Positions 35,882-49,017 of a stretch of DNA of 64,000 bases are shown here, one piece after another (the stretch's first letter is position 1; each line of letters starts with the position of its first letter). This stretch comes from Cryptomeria japonica (lineage: Eukaryota; Streptophyta; Pinopsida; Cupressales; Cupressaceae): assembly GCF_030272615.1 (NCBI RefSeq), contig NC_081412.1, positions 689,074,083 to 689,138,082 of the forward strand, given 5' to 3'. A program made the translations under genes and the position numbers. The notes below the pieces were generated by a model. The model saw only the letters and a program-made list of their open reading frames with translations, made no database searches and was not told the DNA's origin.

Positions 35882-38800
35882 AATATTCTCAACACGCATT
35901 GAAGTGATTTGCACAATTTTTTGAGGCTCCGAGTCCTATTTGACATGGCAAGTTGGTCATATATTACAAAGAAATTTAGGACTTATTGAATAAATAGGGA
36001 TGTTTCACTAAGCTCTGAATGATGACTATCGGCCACAAAGTTTCCATTTGTGCAACTCTGATCCTCGGCTAACTATTTTAAAGCCTCTGCTGAGTTCCAA
36101 TAGTGTGTCGCAAGGTGTAGGGGCTAATACACTTAGGAGCTTGGTGAAGTTATTCTCGTGCCTTGGTGAGTGTCCAAGGAGGGTGGTTGCGAGATGACAT
36201 TTAAGGATAACCTGGCACTCGTTGAGAGGCTTTCCTTCTCTTGGGCGAGTTTCTGAGTAAGTGGAGATAATTTGCTTTGTCAACAGATGAAAGGGACCAA
36301 GTGTCTCAACACATGATGTGTTGAGATGGCTTAGGTGATTTTAGCGAGTGCCCGAGGAAGGAAAAGAGAGAATGGTGATGATAAAGTTAATGATAGGATT
36401 TTGAGGAATGAAACGTAGGAAAGTCAACAAAACAGTAAACTAAGAACATGGGTTTTATGGTCAGAAAATAGGAAGATCATGGTGAATCACCTGCATAAGA
36501 TCATCTCCAAATGGGACAATCATAAGATTTTATGTGTGACAAGCCCGAGGAATTGAAACGACGACATAAAAAGTACGGATGATGGATTGTCACTAAAGAG
36601 AAATGAACTGGTGGTTAGGTAATCGTAGAGGATAAGTTTTAATCCTCTAAAAAGATAAAAGGTAGAAAAGATCTTTTACTTGCATTGTACAGTTGGCTCG
36701 GCTATTTTTAGAGCTCTTGAATTTGGAACTTCATGCTTTTTTTGAAGTTGGCGATTAATAAACTAGTCGAGCAACATTACACATATTCCCCTATGTGCTT
36801 GTTAAGAATAATTTCAGAAATGGAGTGCCTATAAGTAGAGATGAATTGTGTGTTCGCAAGACGTAAATTTCATGACATCGGGTGGAGAATACTTCAGTAA
36901 ATTGCCTTGTAGCTAAAGGAATATTGAAATTGCAATAGGTAGCTAAAGGGATATTGAAAGGTAGTCTCAATTGCAAAAGGCCTTTCAATAGCTACTTGTA
37001 TTTATCCCCTTATTGCTTAATGACTAGGATGCAATAGGAGCGGAGAGGAGAACAATGAGGACATGAGAGAGTCAGCTCTAGCAAAGAGCCTGTTGAGTTA
37101 AAATTGATGGCTAAAGTTGGACCCCCTATTTTGATTACAACATTTCTCTGTGAGCTCCTCTTCTAATTTTACTAGCTTTTCTTCTAGTTTCATTAGCTCC
37201 TTTGTTAGCTTGTCTAGTGATAATCTTGTATCCCCAAAGTCTTCAACAATGCGTTAGTGGCGCGACTCAAGCAGTCAGATTTCAACAATATTTTATTCCT
37301 CACCTTGGTGATTTATCAATGGTTTTGGTCATAGTTTGTTTGTTTTGTTCTTTTCTATTTTAGGTTTTATTCTAGGAACATTTATTTCCTATGCATGTAA
37401 AACAAAGGCATTGTCAAATGAGAAGATGCCAATTGTACATAACCTGAAGCTTGGATTCTGGTTGGTTGAACATTTTGGGCGGGGGGTGTGGGGGGAGGGG
37501 TTCAATTGAAAAGGTAGAATAGCAGTGTTTAGGTCAGATGAAGGTTCATTCATACAACAAAATGTAAATATTTCTTCAGTATTGTCAATTAGTTTATGAT
37601 CAACCATGAGAATTACACAGTGATTGTCTCCATATTTTATTCCTCCATCTTATGTGAATAATAATATCAAGGATTTTACCGATCAAAAAAAATAATATCA
37701 AGGATTTAATTATTTGTCTTTGCAAAAATATTGTGAATGTATAATTTTGTTTGTGGGTTCTTTTTAAGGAAGAGATTAAATTCCTGCATACAAGTTATAA
37801 TAGGTTCAAGGATGTAATATGGATTTGTAAGAACTTTTCTAATAACTATAGGGGTTGTGTTAGTGCAAGGAATTAATGCTATAGAGACTCACTAGTTGAC
37901 ATAATTTGCTACTTGATATTTGCATATGATATAGGTTTGATTTTGCATCCATGCTTAGGCACTGGTCTGTGAAACCTCTAGGATTTCAACACAGAAACAT
38001 TCAAGAAATTCAAAATTGCTTTCCTTTTATGTTCTATGTTTTCTTTCTTTAGTTATTTTGGTTTTGACATCTCCAAAGCGATCGAAGAGTAAAAGAACAT
38101 AGTATGAGAGTGTTACCATTTGTTCTTTTATATCATACAAAGGAAGATGCTTATTTAACCGTTCTCAGTAATGATGTGATAGAAATGGGATTAGTACAAG
38201 GTAATGATGAATTATGAGAACCCATGGTTTACAAACCTAAGAACCATCCACCATAGGTATCATGCAGCTGCTAGATAAACATGATCTATGATCCTATGAG
38301 AATTTGTGAATTGGGAATACCCTCCCGAGTTTGGTGGAGCTTGAAGTGAAGAGGGCTTGCATAGCCTTGTTGTATTGTGTTTTCTTGTCCTCATTCTATG
38401 GATAGGTATAAATAATTAACTTAAATTCTTAATCCCATTGTTTAGGCTTTATGATTTCTCTTAAGATTGAGGGTAGCAAGAAAAATCATCAACATACTCT
38501 ATTATGGTGTAGACTTATACCTATGGTTCTTATCTCCACACATAGACCTTTGATCCTTCATCTCTTGTTTCAAACCTTCTCTATTTCCTTGAACTTTATA
38601 GCTTTGATCTTTAGAATACAAGCTTAGAATATCCGTTAGAACTACTTATAGTAGGGAAAGGAAGTTGACTAACTTTCCACCTTGTTCCTTAGTCAATTAA
38701 TTGGATAAATTCAATTATTTGGAACAAGTTGGATGTCGTGCTAACCATAAATATGAAAACTTATGTTCATGCATATGGTAGGAGAAATATTAAGATAACA

Positions 38801-39450
38801 CTTATAATTTTATGTAAATAATAATGATATCTTGTTGATGGATTCAAAATGAAGCAAGGTTTTGTCCTTTTATACAACACCCTAGTATATAAGTTTAAAT
38901 ATTTCATTCTTGATTCAACATGTAATGATTAATTGAGAGTAAGTTGGTTTGGGTTGCCATTATTATTATTATTTTAAATTATGGTCAATTTGACATATGA
39001 GATTTCAAATTAAGTTCAAGGACACACCTAGAGTTCTCGATTGTGAAGATTGAATTCAAACTATGGAAAATAAAAAATTGAAAATTAGATTAAATAAATG
39101 TTAAATGCCAAATTTGACATATACATATACCATTTAAATACTAACTATTATACTACAAATAAAAAATCAAAATGAATCTAAAAATTAAGAAAGGCAATGG
39201 CTTGGTTCCTCTAAAGGTTTATTGTGTTTGGCTCTAGCAATCTTGCCTTCTCACATTGCTCGAGACAAGGAGAAAGAAGAGGATGCTACTGAAGAAGGGT
39301 GGCCCCTCTTAGATGACAACCTTAACCTTGTTGATGTATGGGGTCTTAAAGACGATAGAGATCCACCTCCCTTGACCACTACTTTAGCCGCTTAGCGGTT
39401 GTTCTTTGTGTTTTCTGCTCTCCAAGCTTGACCCATGTTTAATGTGTTTT
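35882..39450. other. Unassigned intergenic DNA
   Basis: No ORF that I can support. Contains a perfect 10-bp inverted repeat with 3-bp loop (36304-36326), a ~30-bp tandem duplication around 36909-36960, a tiny LINE-like insertion (37660-37707) and a TTA microsatellite near 38960. A short open stretch ending at about 39393 contains VWGLKDDRDPPPL. Confidence 0.4.
37660..37707 (+). mobile_element. Minimal LINE-type insertion: 14 bp between 17-bp direct repeats
   Basis: AATAATATCAAGGATTT occurs at 37660-37676 and 37691-37707. Between them is TACCGATCAAAAAA. A long target duplication enclosing a stub with A-tail is the signature of an extremely 5'-truncated LINE retrotransposition. Confidence 0.5.
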
Positions 39451-40951
39451 TTAGCTGATGCTCTGCAAAAAGGATATGTTATGGGACACAAAACACACAA
39501 TATCAAACATTAATTATGTTAGTCTTAAATCAGAAATGAAAGACAAAGGAAGTCACTATCCTAAGCAAGCATATCAAGAGAGATATCAAACATCTAATAG
39601 AAAGCATAACAAAACAAAGGAATGCAATAAAACAACCCCAAATGCCCTCCAACATGCTTATAGCTACTCCTCCCTTGTTTCTCTCCTCTTCAAGTTCCAC
39701 ATGAGTGTAGCTCTCAGTTGTGCACTGCTATGGAAGTCTTATGGAGATTCAATATATTGAATGATGATTGTGAAAGGTTGCAAATGCAAGCTAACAACTA
39801 GAAAAATACGAGTTAATTAAATGCTATTATTAATTTTAACCAAAAAGACAAATGTAGATTATGGAAAAATGCTCTCTAAAATTCACTATAACTTAGATGC
39901 ATGCAAGATTTTTGGATCCAGATTATGAAGGAATGGGCTCTATTTATAGGAAAAATAGAGAAATGGATGGTTGAGATTGAGTAATCCCAACAAGGGTCAG
40001 GATTGTTGGGTTTATGATCCATGTGAGGGCTTTCAACCCAATCCCAGGATGACAAATGTAATCATGAGATGGGTTGAGGGGAGAGGGAGACACATTAAAT
40101 ACTTGACGTGACTTGAAGGTTAACTTGGGAGGTAAGGTTAATGTTGAGTTGAATGAATAAAGTCATTATCCAATAAATAATACATTTATCCAATGGATAA
40201 ACTCTTGTGCAAGAGTTAGTGGGGATAACCATGGTCAAAGCAATGAATGCTTGAGGAGACACATGAGTTAAATGGAGGTTGAGTTAGAGGTAAAGTCTCT
40301 AACCATGTGGGCAAGTGCAATTAACCATAAATGGTTATATAAGAGCCATTAATGGTCATGTAAGAGCCATTAGTGGTTTGGAAGACTTTAGGGGTTAGCT
40401 TGTTGAAAACATAAAGCATTAAATATTTTTCAAAGACTTTGGAGGCTTTAAGAAGTGACTTCAAGTTGCTTAGGAATGTGACAATATTTAGGAGATGAAT
40501 TAGGCTAATTAGGAGTGGTTAGAAGAATTTAAAAAGTGGCTAGAAGAGTCTAGAAGGGGATTTAGGATTGCAAGTGGGTTTGGTGGGTGAGGGAAAATAA
40601 GATTTTATTTAAAATAAAATAAATTTATTTCAAATTGTGGTTGCAACTTGCATTTGTAGGAGAATGTAAGTGGGGGGTAGTTTAGAGATTTAAATAAATG
40701 TTTTAATTATTTATTTAAAAGAGGAAAGACTGTTAAATTAAATAAACATGGTTTATTCATTTAATTGATTTAGAATGTAACTTAATGAATTACTTTAAAT
40801 AAATTGAATAATTTATTTAATTAATAGGAGAGGGGTTGATGATGAATTAATTAAATATTAATTTAATTAACTGATGACTGGTGGTTAAATAATCAAATAA
40901 ATAGTAAATATTCATTTAATTAAGTGAACAGATTTATGTGACTACATTAGC
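39451..40951 (-). mobile_element. Solo LTR of family D with TSD TTAGC
   Basis: LTR 39456-40946 (1,491 bp), TGTAGTCACATAAATCTG...GAGCATCA on the minus strand. TTAGC flanks both sides (39451-39455 and 40947-40951). It is homologous to the plus-strand LTR at 60527-61919, including the TATA box (39941-39948), an AGAGCTACAC block and the terminal GAGCATCA. No internal region remains. Confidence 0.9.
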
Positions 40952-43200
40952 TATCCCTCTATTTATTTGACTCTGAAAGTAATCTCATATCCCCTACTTT
41001 TTTTTATTTTTTGAATAGTGTATTCTATCTTTATTAATGAAAATGACTAATATTCATCAAAATTTTATTGATTATTTTACATTTAAAAAATATCATTCAA
41101 CATAGTCACTTGTTAATCACCACCAAAGGGAAAATGGCATATTGAAGTAGTCATTTCACCAATTTTTTTATTGGACTAAAGGCACATTTGTAATTGCTTT
41201 ATATAACGAGTAATTCAATGCACATGCGGTGAGTGATTTTGATAAAAAATATATCAATAAAAGAACTACAAAATAACTTTAAAAGACATGAAATCTGGCC
41301 ATAATCTACGGAAAGATAATTGAGATCTAAAAAGATTGGTACACCACATTAAATATATTATTACCATGTGCTAATCATAGTATTATAAAATATAATTTTT
41401 GGGTCATTTCACAGTTGTCAGAGTAGTGGATAGCATGTTACGAGGATTATGACTTCAGAATTAAACAAAGTGATATGACATGGTTACACTTTCTTTAAAA
41501 TCACAATACATTACTCTCTCTAATTAATAAAAAATATCGTATCTAGTTATAGAGATGAATTTTCCTATTTCATTTTGATAAAACTAGAATGCTTTACTAA
41601 AAATGTATGAAAGTTTTCTTTCTCAGAATTATAATGATAAAAATTTAGAGTAAATTATTTATTATTAATTTTTAAAATTAAGTATATATACATAAAATTT
41701 TGAAATGAGCTGATTGATATTATGGAATTGATCATATGATTTTTATTTTTTTGAATTATATGACAAACATATTGTTAACAAATACATAGGTGGATGAAAT
41801 TGAGGAAGGTTTTGAGATGGAGGAGGAAACTGAAGATTTGGAGGAAGAGAATGGTTCGGGAAGATGACTAGTGCCCACTTGAAGAGTTCAAAGTTGGTGT
41901 CAATGGACCTAACTAAGGATGCCTACCTATCAAAGGATGACCTCTCGACTAAAGAGACTCACCTGGTTGAGGAGACTCATTCGTGTGCAAATGTGATGCT
42001 ACTGCAACAGACCTTGCTACCCTTAAGGCCAAGGTAATTGAGCTAGAAAAGAAGATGGTGCACCTTTCCAGATTCAACTCAAAGGTGATGCACAACTTTG
42101 CAACTACACTTTGCCTACTGCAAAAGAAGGTGCTCAAGAAGGATGCAAAAGATGAAAGAAATTACAAGGACCATATTGGGGCAATGTGTTTTCCTAGCCA
42201 CATGTTGGTTGTTTTTTGGGTTTTTTATCGTTTAATTTTTATAAGCTTTAACACTACTATAGACTTTTATTTGTTAAGTTTACTCTAAATTGTTTTTGAT
42301 GTTATAGTTTGGACTATTTGGTGTTGTTAATGGTTAGTTAAGCTACCGAGGGTTGTTTGTCTACAAGGTCAACACCATTGTTTTGTTGTTATTTAATATA
42401 AAAAACAAATACAACTTACAAAGTAATTTATAACTTATATGAAAAAATTAATGCACAAATATATTTTATTTTACTTTGGAATTATTTTATTTACTATCTA
42501 CATGTAAGCATAAATTTTGTGTGATGTTTATTTTGAAAACATTATGTTTATTATTAAGTATTAATATTTTGAATCTTAAATGACTATCAAAATTAAGGTA
42601 AAAGATAAGAGTTTTTTGTTAAAACACACCATTAATCCTTTTTGTCATTGTAGAATACCTCCCATCATTGAGAATATGAGTGAAAGAATAGAAAAGGTAA
42701 AAAGGAGAGAAAGAAAGGACAAATTGCAGAGGTAAGAATGTTGGAATATTAAGATTTTTTTATTATGATGCATAAATATTTATTTAGTTTGATATTGTTT
42801 ATAAAATTAATAAATCATTATGTATACAAATTTACATGACTCTATAATAATCTCACTATCTAAGAAATAATTTCAAGTGCTCAATATTTTTTTATGGAAG
42901 TTATTGAATCTATACCTTACATGTTTGGAATTTTCACTTATAATACACCTAATTGTGATATATATCAATAGTCCATTAGACCTAGTGCTTCTTCACTATT
43001 GACTTGGCCAATAGGGGGAGAGCACCAATTACTGCCCATCCTCAAATAGTTGTTCACTCCTTGCTCATCCAACCCCCCAATTACTAACTTTAAAGAAACC
43101 AAAATACTGACAACTAAAAGCCCATTAATAAATTTCACATGTACTAATAGCTACCCACTTGTACCCTCAATAGTTAGAATTTGTAGACTTTAATTGGAGA
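40952..43200. other. AT-rich intergenic DNA
   Basis: Nothing firmly supported. 41983-42180 encodes a short coiled-coil-like stretch (LKAKVIELEKKMVHL), possibly a relic of a retroelement ORF, with a Glu-rich open stretch just upstream (41790-41850). Confidence 0.35.
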
Positions 43201-43207
43201 AGTTGTC

Positions 43208-43285
43208 CCAAAGCCTCTTCCAAAAGATACTTTTGAATATCTTAGACAAAAGTTGGGGGTGATATCCTCTTCATCTAGACATTAA
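43208..43285 (+). pseudogene. Copia RNase H C-terminal fragment
   Basis: The 25 codons before TAA read PKPLPKDTFEYLRQKLGV followed by a Ser-rich tail. This aligns with the tail KPLPRDTFEYLRSKLGV of the copia RNase H ending at 16587. Nothing upstream matches, so it is an isolated scrap. Confidence 0.75.
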
Positions 43286-43410
43286 TGAAATGCATCATTT
43301 AGGGAAGCTCATCGCTACACCATATTACAACTTTGAGGATTCATGTTATAAAGAAGATTATTAGACAAAATACATCTTGATCTTCACCTACTTTTGGCTA
43401 GGAAAATCTT

Positions 43411-43610
43411 AATTTTGATGTTCTTGGCAAAGGTAACCCAAGTCTGACTCTAGGGCTTTCATTACAACATACTCAAGGGGAATTGGATTCAAAAGAAATA
43501 ATGAAGTTAAGGCTTTGGATATTTATTTAGACGCCAAGTTGACATACCCTTTGGGGGTAACTAATTTGTTGATTGAAGGTGATTGAAAAGTTATTATAGA
43601 ATTTATTAGA
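43411..43610 (+). pseudogene. RNase H-like fragment (plant LINE/RVT_3 type)
   Basis: After a first frame with NFDVLGKGNPS, a frameshift leads into GIGFKRNNEVKALDIYL, then GVTNLLIEGD, a stop, and KVIIEFIRKD. The order (N-F-D-G-like motif, NN.EV.A, then EGDSKVII-like) matches the RNase H domain of plant LINEs and related host proteins. Frameshifted and truncated; no RT or endonuclease is seen upstream. Confidence 0.55.
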
Positions 43611-45340
43611 AAGGATACTACACCTTTGTGGAACATCAAAGACATCGGTAGGAAGGCCACTAAGAAAGGAAAAATGAGAGAAAAGGAAAGATTCAATAAA
43701 CTCTTGAAACAAGAAGAAGAACTTATGAAATTCTAAAATGGTTTCAAGCAATAAGGTCGCCCATTTCCTTGGGATGAGGTTAGTAAAGTGTTAATTAAAT
43801 ATTTCACACTGGAGGGCAAGTTTAATTGTGTTTTTTTCATTATCATTTCACACTCCTAAACCATCTCGAGCATAAGAAGGTTGTTAGTTTTCTTTAATTT
43901 ATCTTGAGTTTTCAAGTAAGAATTCTTAAGGATGTTTTATTGGACAAAGTGGTGATGCCCCTACACTAGGGTTTAATATTAGACTCTACAAATTTCACCT
44001 TGCTATATGCCCCTCAAAACCTTGTTAGTCCTCTCAATTCTAAACCTAATCTGCTTCCTACCCCTACACCGATCAAGTATAGAGATGGGACCAATATCTC
44101 TTTCTCTAAGGGAAAGAAAAAACCTATAAATCTTTCCCCTTCTTTGGCAAGCATAAATTGACCTTTGAGGATCATGGGTAATGTGGGGATTGATAATATT
44201 AAGTTTTAGGATGTGCCTAGCAATGTGGTGATTGATAATGTTAAGCTGATTTTGGAAGTTAATGTTGACCCTAGTAGTGTTGTGGTTGATCATAATATCT
44301 CTAGTTGTTCTTTTTCTTTTTCTTTTTTGCCATTATACCCTTTTGAAAGTAGCCTCCCAAATCCTTGAAGATAACGCAAACAATGCTAGTGTTTCTAAGA
44401 CAAAAAATCAAAACCCTAAATGCCAATCCTTGCCTATCAACAATAAAAAGATATAAAGTCCCCATTGTTGTTGCTCATGATTTTAAGTCTTCTATGAAAA
44501 ACTTTTACAAGGAAGACTATGTGAAGGTCTAACAAGTTAGCAACCAAGATGTTTACTCCTCCTACTAAGGCTTCTAGGATAGAGATGTGATAAAGGCGCT
44601 AATAGTGTGGAGGATAATGATTATATAATCAATGGGAATGAAGATTCTAGTCATTCTCAAGATTATGTGGATGAGGAAGATGTTTCACTCTCCAATGACT
44701 CTAACCCCAACCACTTTCCAAAAATGAATTATCTTTATAACTTCAAGTCTTTTGATCCTAGGGATAATCTTGAGGCTAACAAAGAAGTGATTGTTGGCTT
44801 TGATGATGATTTGGTGATCATGAATGATGTCAAAGGTAAAGGAATTCAAGAAGACAATATGACTACCCATGTTCATATTTGTTCTCATTGTGCTAATAAT
44901 TCATATTATCTCAAGTCCATGTAGCAAAGAATGGACAATATGGAGAAAAATGTGAACATTGTCTTTAGTTTCAGTCTTAAGGTGATAAACTAAAGGTGAT
45001 GTATAAATCAATTGCCACCCTACAACTCCTCCAGAATGTTGTGCAAGAGTTTCAAAAGAGAAGGTTTGAAGGTACTCTTTTAGGTCTTGTTATGAAGAAG
45101 TCCAAAAAGAATCAACTTAAGGAGGACCTTTTTCCTTTCCTATTTGATGATTGGGGAAATTTGTCTTCCCCAAAATACATGATGTAACTAGTTTTTCTTG
45201 TTATTTTTGTGCTACTTTTCTCTATTATGTTGTTAGTCTTTTCTTAGATATAGATTTGTTTTTCTCAGCATAGCCTTTGAGCTTGCTTTGTAATAGGGTT
45301 AAGATTTTAGTTTTTCATTTAATTTATCAAAAACATAAAT
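43611..45340. other. Degenerate sequence, possibly LINE-derived
   Basis: Short ORFs only. 44607-44924 encodes an acidic 105-residue stretch of no known family. The tail, with TTTGTAATAGGGTT near 45290 and TTTATCAAAAAC near 45325, resembles plant LINE 3' ends. Assignment is weak. Confidence 0.3.
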
Positions 45341-45632
45341 GTGTGCTAAGTTAGTTTATAATGATTAGTAAAATTTATTTGAAATTTAAATTACAATTAT
45401 TGAAATGCCCTGATCAAACCTGCACCTATGAATTTAAACTAAAATGATGAATGAGAAGCTTAGAAATTGAGATATCTCTAAAAATAAGTAGTGAAAGATA
45501 TAGAAATTTCATTAACTAAAGTCACACAAAAATGCATTACTTGTATACTAATAATTGCAATTAAAAACAATCTGATTAAAGTAAACCCAAAACAATAAAA
45601 GAATATACATAAATACAAAATTTTCACCGTAC

Positions 45633-45735
45633 AATTAAAAATATTTTCAGTTTGTCTCCATAAACTATGACTTAAAAAATCCACAATTAAAAATATTTTC
45701 AGTTTGTCTCCATAAACTATGACTAAAAAAATCCA
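45633..45735. repeat. 52-bp tandem duplication downstream of the NPF gene
   Basis: Two near-identical copies of a unit containing TTTTCAGTTTGTCTCCATAA, about 310-410 bp past the NPF stop codon. It may lie in the 3' UTR or just beyond. Confidence 0.85.
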
Positions 45736-46042
45736 CCTCTACCTCTGTTTTCAATAAAAAGTGTTACAAGCCCACCAAAATATCTTATCATCATTAGAGG
45801 CTTTGATGAGATCTCTCTCACTATCATGTATCAGTTGGAAGCCTGGTGGTTAGAAAAAGACAGTCCCTTTTGTCTTTGGCTAACAAAATTATGTCACTTG
45901 TCTGCTTACATCAGTTATTGTCTAAAAGGGCAAAAAACAAAAACATTTTAACATCACCAATACATATACATCCATATATTAATAGAAATTTTCCAGATAA
46001 GAAAACTACATATATTTCCTCTGAGGTGGTCATGGTGATGAA

Positions 46043-48993
46043 TTATGGAGAACAAGAACCTGTAGACTTTGTTGTGTGAAGCTTGATCTGCTTGACCTCC
46101 TTGTATGTGACCTGCTTGACCTCCTTGTATGTGTATATGTTTGCAATATACACATAACAACACAGATTGATAGCACCAAGCACAGCCAAAAGCCAGTAGA
46201 AATACTCCAACTTACATCTATTGAGATTGTTTTGAAACCAACCATGATCACGACCTCCTCTGGTAGTGATTTTATCAACAATGGTGATCAAAAGACTACT
46301 GAGGAAACTTGCAACTCCTATGACAGATAGATAGAAAGCAATTCCCAAGCTTCGCATACTGTCAGGCACTTGATCATAAAAGTATTCCTGCAGCCCAACT
46401 AGAGTAAAAACATCTGCCATTCCAATCAAAACAAACTGTGGAACCAACCAAAATATACTGAGAGGAAGAGTAGTTTTAGGGCTGTCAAGCAGGCTATGGG
46501 CTTTTGCACTTTGGATCCTTTTGTGTTCTGTCAAAGCTGCACTTACCATGCATAGAATGGAAAACAACATGCCAATGCCAATTCTTTGTAGAACACTTAT
46601 CCCTCTTTCATTGCCTGTGATTCTTTTAGTTATGGGGACAAGCCAAGTGTCATATATACTGATGAAAATAAGTATGGGTATGGTGGAAAAGGCTATAAGG
46701 GAAGCTGATGGGATCTGAAAGTGGGGTCCCATGCTCCTGTCCATGGTGCTGCCCTGTTTTATGAAGAATGTTGTGGTCTGTGCTACTATGATTCCAAAGA
46801 TTATGCAACATAACCAGATGGGAACCATCCTGATAATAAGCTTGGTTTCCTCTACTTGAGTTACTGTGCAGAGCTTCCATGGGTTTGGCTGCTTGTTTCC
46901 CTCTGTATGGTTGTTAGGTTCATAGGCTTCCACCACTATGGCAGCTTTGTCCAAACACCTGAATAGAACCATTACAAAAAGAAAAAATATAATCAATTCT
47001 ACTGTAGGATTAGTTCATTAGGGTGAGTTCACATACAAATACAAAAAGATTGACTTCAATTATACTGTAGCCCTATGTCATGAGGTAAAAGGGCTAAAGT
47101 GGTTGTTTTGTCTAGGACCAAGACAAAACACACTTTTAATTTATGAAAACTCTTCTAGTGGAACACGCAGTATACCCAACACCACCAATCTATTGTTTTT
47201 GTTGGGTGCAATTATAGTGTACCTCTATTTCTTTGCAGAGAGTTCACATATTACATAAGAATTTACTGGTTGAATTATATAGCAGTTCTAGTTCATCAGA
47301 GTGAGTTCAAACTTCACATATAACATAAATGATCTTTCATACAGATTTTGGCAGGTAATAAGTTTATGAGATTGAAATCTAGGTAGCATCCATAAGGGGT
47401 TCTCTACTTACCATTGAAACACAGGCCTGTGGAGATTTTTGGGTTTCCTAGAAAAATCACAAATATGATTGTGGGTAGAAAAATTTGGTAAAGAAGAAGG
47501 GTAAGAAATGGCTTACTGAATACTATCTGTGTGTGATAGTAGCCTCTGCCCTGATTTCACTGACTTTGCATTCCAATTCTCATAAAGCAAGTCCATGTCT
47601 GAAGGAAGGGTTTTCTTTCTGTTCCTTACGGCAGCAACAACCACCTGCAAAATCGAAGTTATAGGGCTACCTCCAGGAAGCTTGTTTCTGTAAAATGGTG
47701 TCCCATACAAAAACAGGCCAATCGCTATAGTCATGGCAACTGTAGGGATCCCAAACCCAATTCCCCAGCTTATGTTGTCCTGAACATATACAACAACTGT
47801 AACGGCTAGTAGAGTGCCACTACAGAGCCCAAAATACCACCAATTGAAGAATGATGCCTTCTTAATCTTTTCTTTTTTATCCTCCTCATTGAACTGGTCT
47901 GCGCCAAATGCTTGCAAAGAAGGCTTGTGCCCACCAGTGCCAACTGCTATCAAATACAAAGCCAGGAAGAAAACAGCTTTCTCCCCTGTTGTTGCCTTAT
48001 TACAGACTTCTACACACTTCTCAGGCTTCAGAGCTGAGAGGGATACTGAGAGTGTCAATAAAATTAATCCCTGAAACATGAATTTCACACAAACAATTTG
48101 ATCAGACAGGTCTAAGATTCAGAAATTTGATACTGCGCAGACATTTCTTTTTGTTTTCAGAAGTAACCTAGAAAGAATTCAGACATGGGTGTGCAGTATA
48201 CAGTACACATTTAATCTCTCAAAATCTCACCGCAAGATAAATTACTGAGGAGACCAGCACCATCCAGTATCTGCCACTGTATGCATCTGCTACAAAGCCT
48301 CCTACAAGAGGCATAACAGTTGTGACCCCCACCCAATAGTTTACATTTTTGGCAGAAACTTCAATCCCTTCATGCATAGTAGTTGTAAGGTAGATGATCA
48401 AATTGGAGGCAATTCCATAGTATGTAAGTCTCTCACTGACTTCAACTCCTGCACAATTAAACAATCGATTAAGATTCTTCCATCAATCATATGGCCCATT
48501 CAATGGGCCAGAACTGACTACAAATCAGATTGATTGTTCAAACATACACCTGAAACACGATTGAAATTATGCCTAAGTTCAAGGAAGCGGTTATCTAGCC
48601 CCTAGGATGCACCAATCCACAAGTAATGGTGTATGAGGGTAACTTATGCATTGGTGCATTCTAGGGGCGGATAGCCATTTCCCAAATTCAACAAGTTTCA
48701 TGGTGCTGGATTTAATCTAAGTCTACTAGGTCTCCACAAAAACAACAGACCAAAGTGTCAATTGAATCAGGTCTCATCAGAACCCTTAGCTTCTTATGCA
48801 AGAATCCATGATTCTAAAACTTACCAATGATGAAAAGAGAAGCCTTCCATCCACCACTTTTTGTTTTAAGAACAGGCCTCCCCTTGAGATCAACAGATCC
48901 ATCCTTGACCCAATCCAGCTGACCACCACTCTCCTTTGTCTGTAACGATGTCTTCCAAAACTCTACCCATTCATTCCAATACAAGAAACCCAT
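46043..48993 (-). CDS. NRT1/PTR family (NPF) transporter, four exons, intact; NPF5-like
   Basis: Exons on the minus strand: 48993-48825, 48448-48232/48231, 48070-47517 and 46958-46043. All introns are GT-AG (376, 160 and 558 bp) and phases join in frame to give 618 residues, normal for this family. Proton-coupled NPF proteins carry nitrate, peptides or other small solutes across plasma or vacuolar membranes through 12 helices. Landmarks: DGSVDLKGRP near residue 32, the ExxER proton-coupling motif EVSER (59-63), GTGGHKP (about 173), FGADQF (about 184), FLDKAAI-type CLDKAAI at the start of exon 4, and the C-terminal YFYDQVPDSMRSLG. It resembles NPF5 members most in my judgement; substrate cannot be read from sequence. 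Start: the ATG (MGFLYWNEW) lies 2 bp after TTTGCACTTGCAG, a good acceptor, so a leader intron or upstream exon is possible. Confidence 0.93.
46088..46135 (-). repeat. 24-bp in-frame tandem duplication in the NPF C-terminus
   Basis: Two copies of a 24-bp unit encode TYKEVKQV and TYKEVKQI at the cytosolic C-terminal tail, adding eight residues without disturbing the frame. Confidence 0.9.
48586..48679. mobile_element. Foldback (MITE-like) element in NPF intron 1
   Basis: Arms 48589-48616 and 48650-48676 are imperfect inverted repeats (left CTAGCCCCTAGGATGCACCA; right TTGGTGCATTCTAGGGGCGG) around a ~33-bp loop. Pairing extends weakly to 48586 and 48679. No clear target duplication. Confidence 0.6.
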
Positions 48994-49017
48994 GACTGCA
49001 AGTGCAAATTCAATCAA

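Noticed and set aside
44003-44293. 96-codon minus-strand ORF
   Set aside because: Low-complexity Ile/Asn-rich, no domain, within degenerate DNA.
46521-46718. Plus-strand ORFs across the NPF exons
   Set aside because: Shadows of the spliced minus-strand transporter, which has proper GT-AG introns and family motifs.
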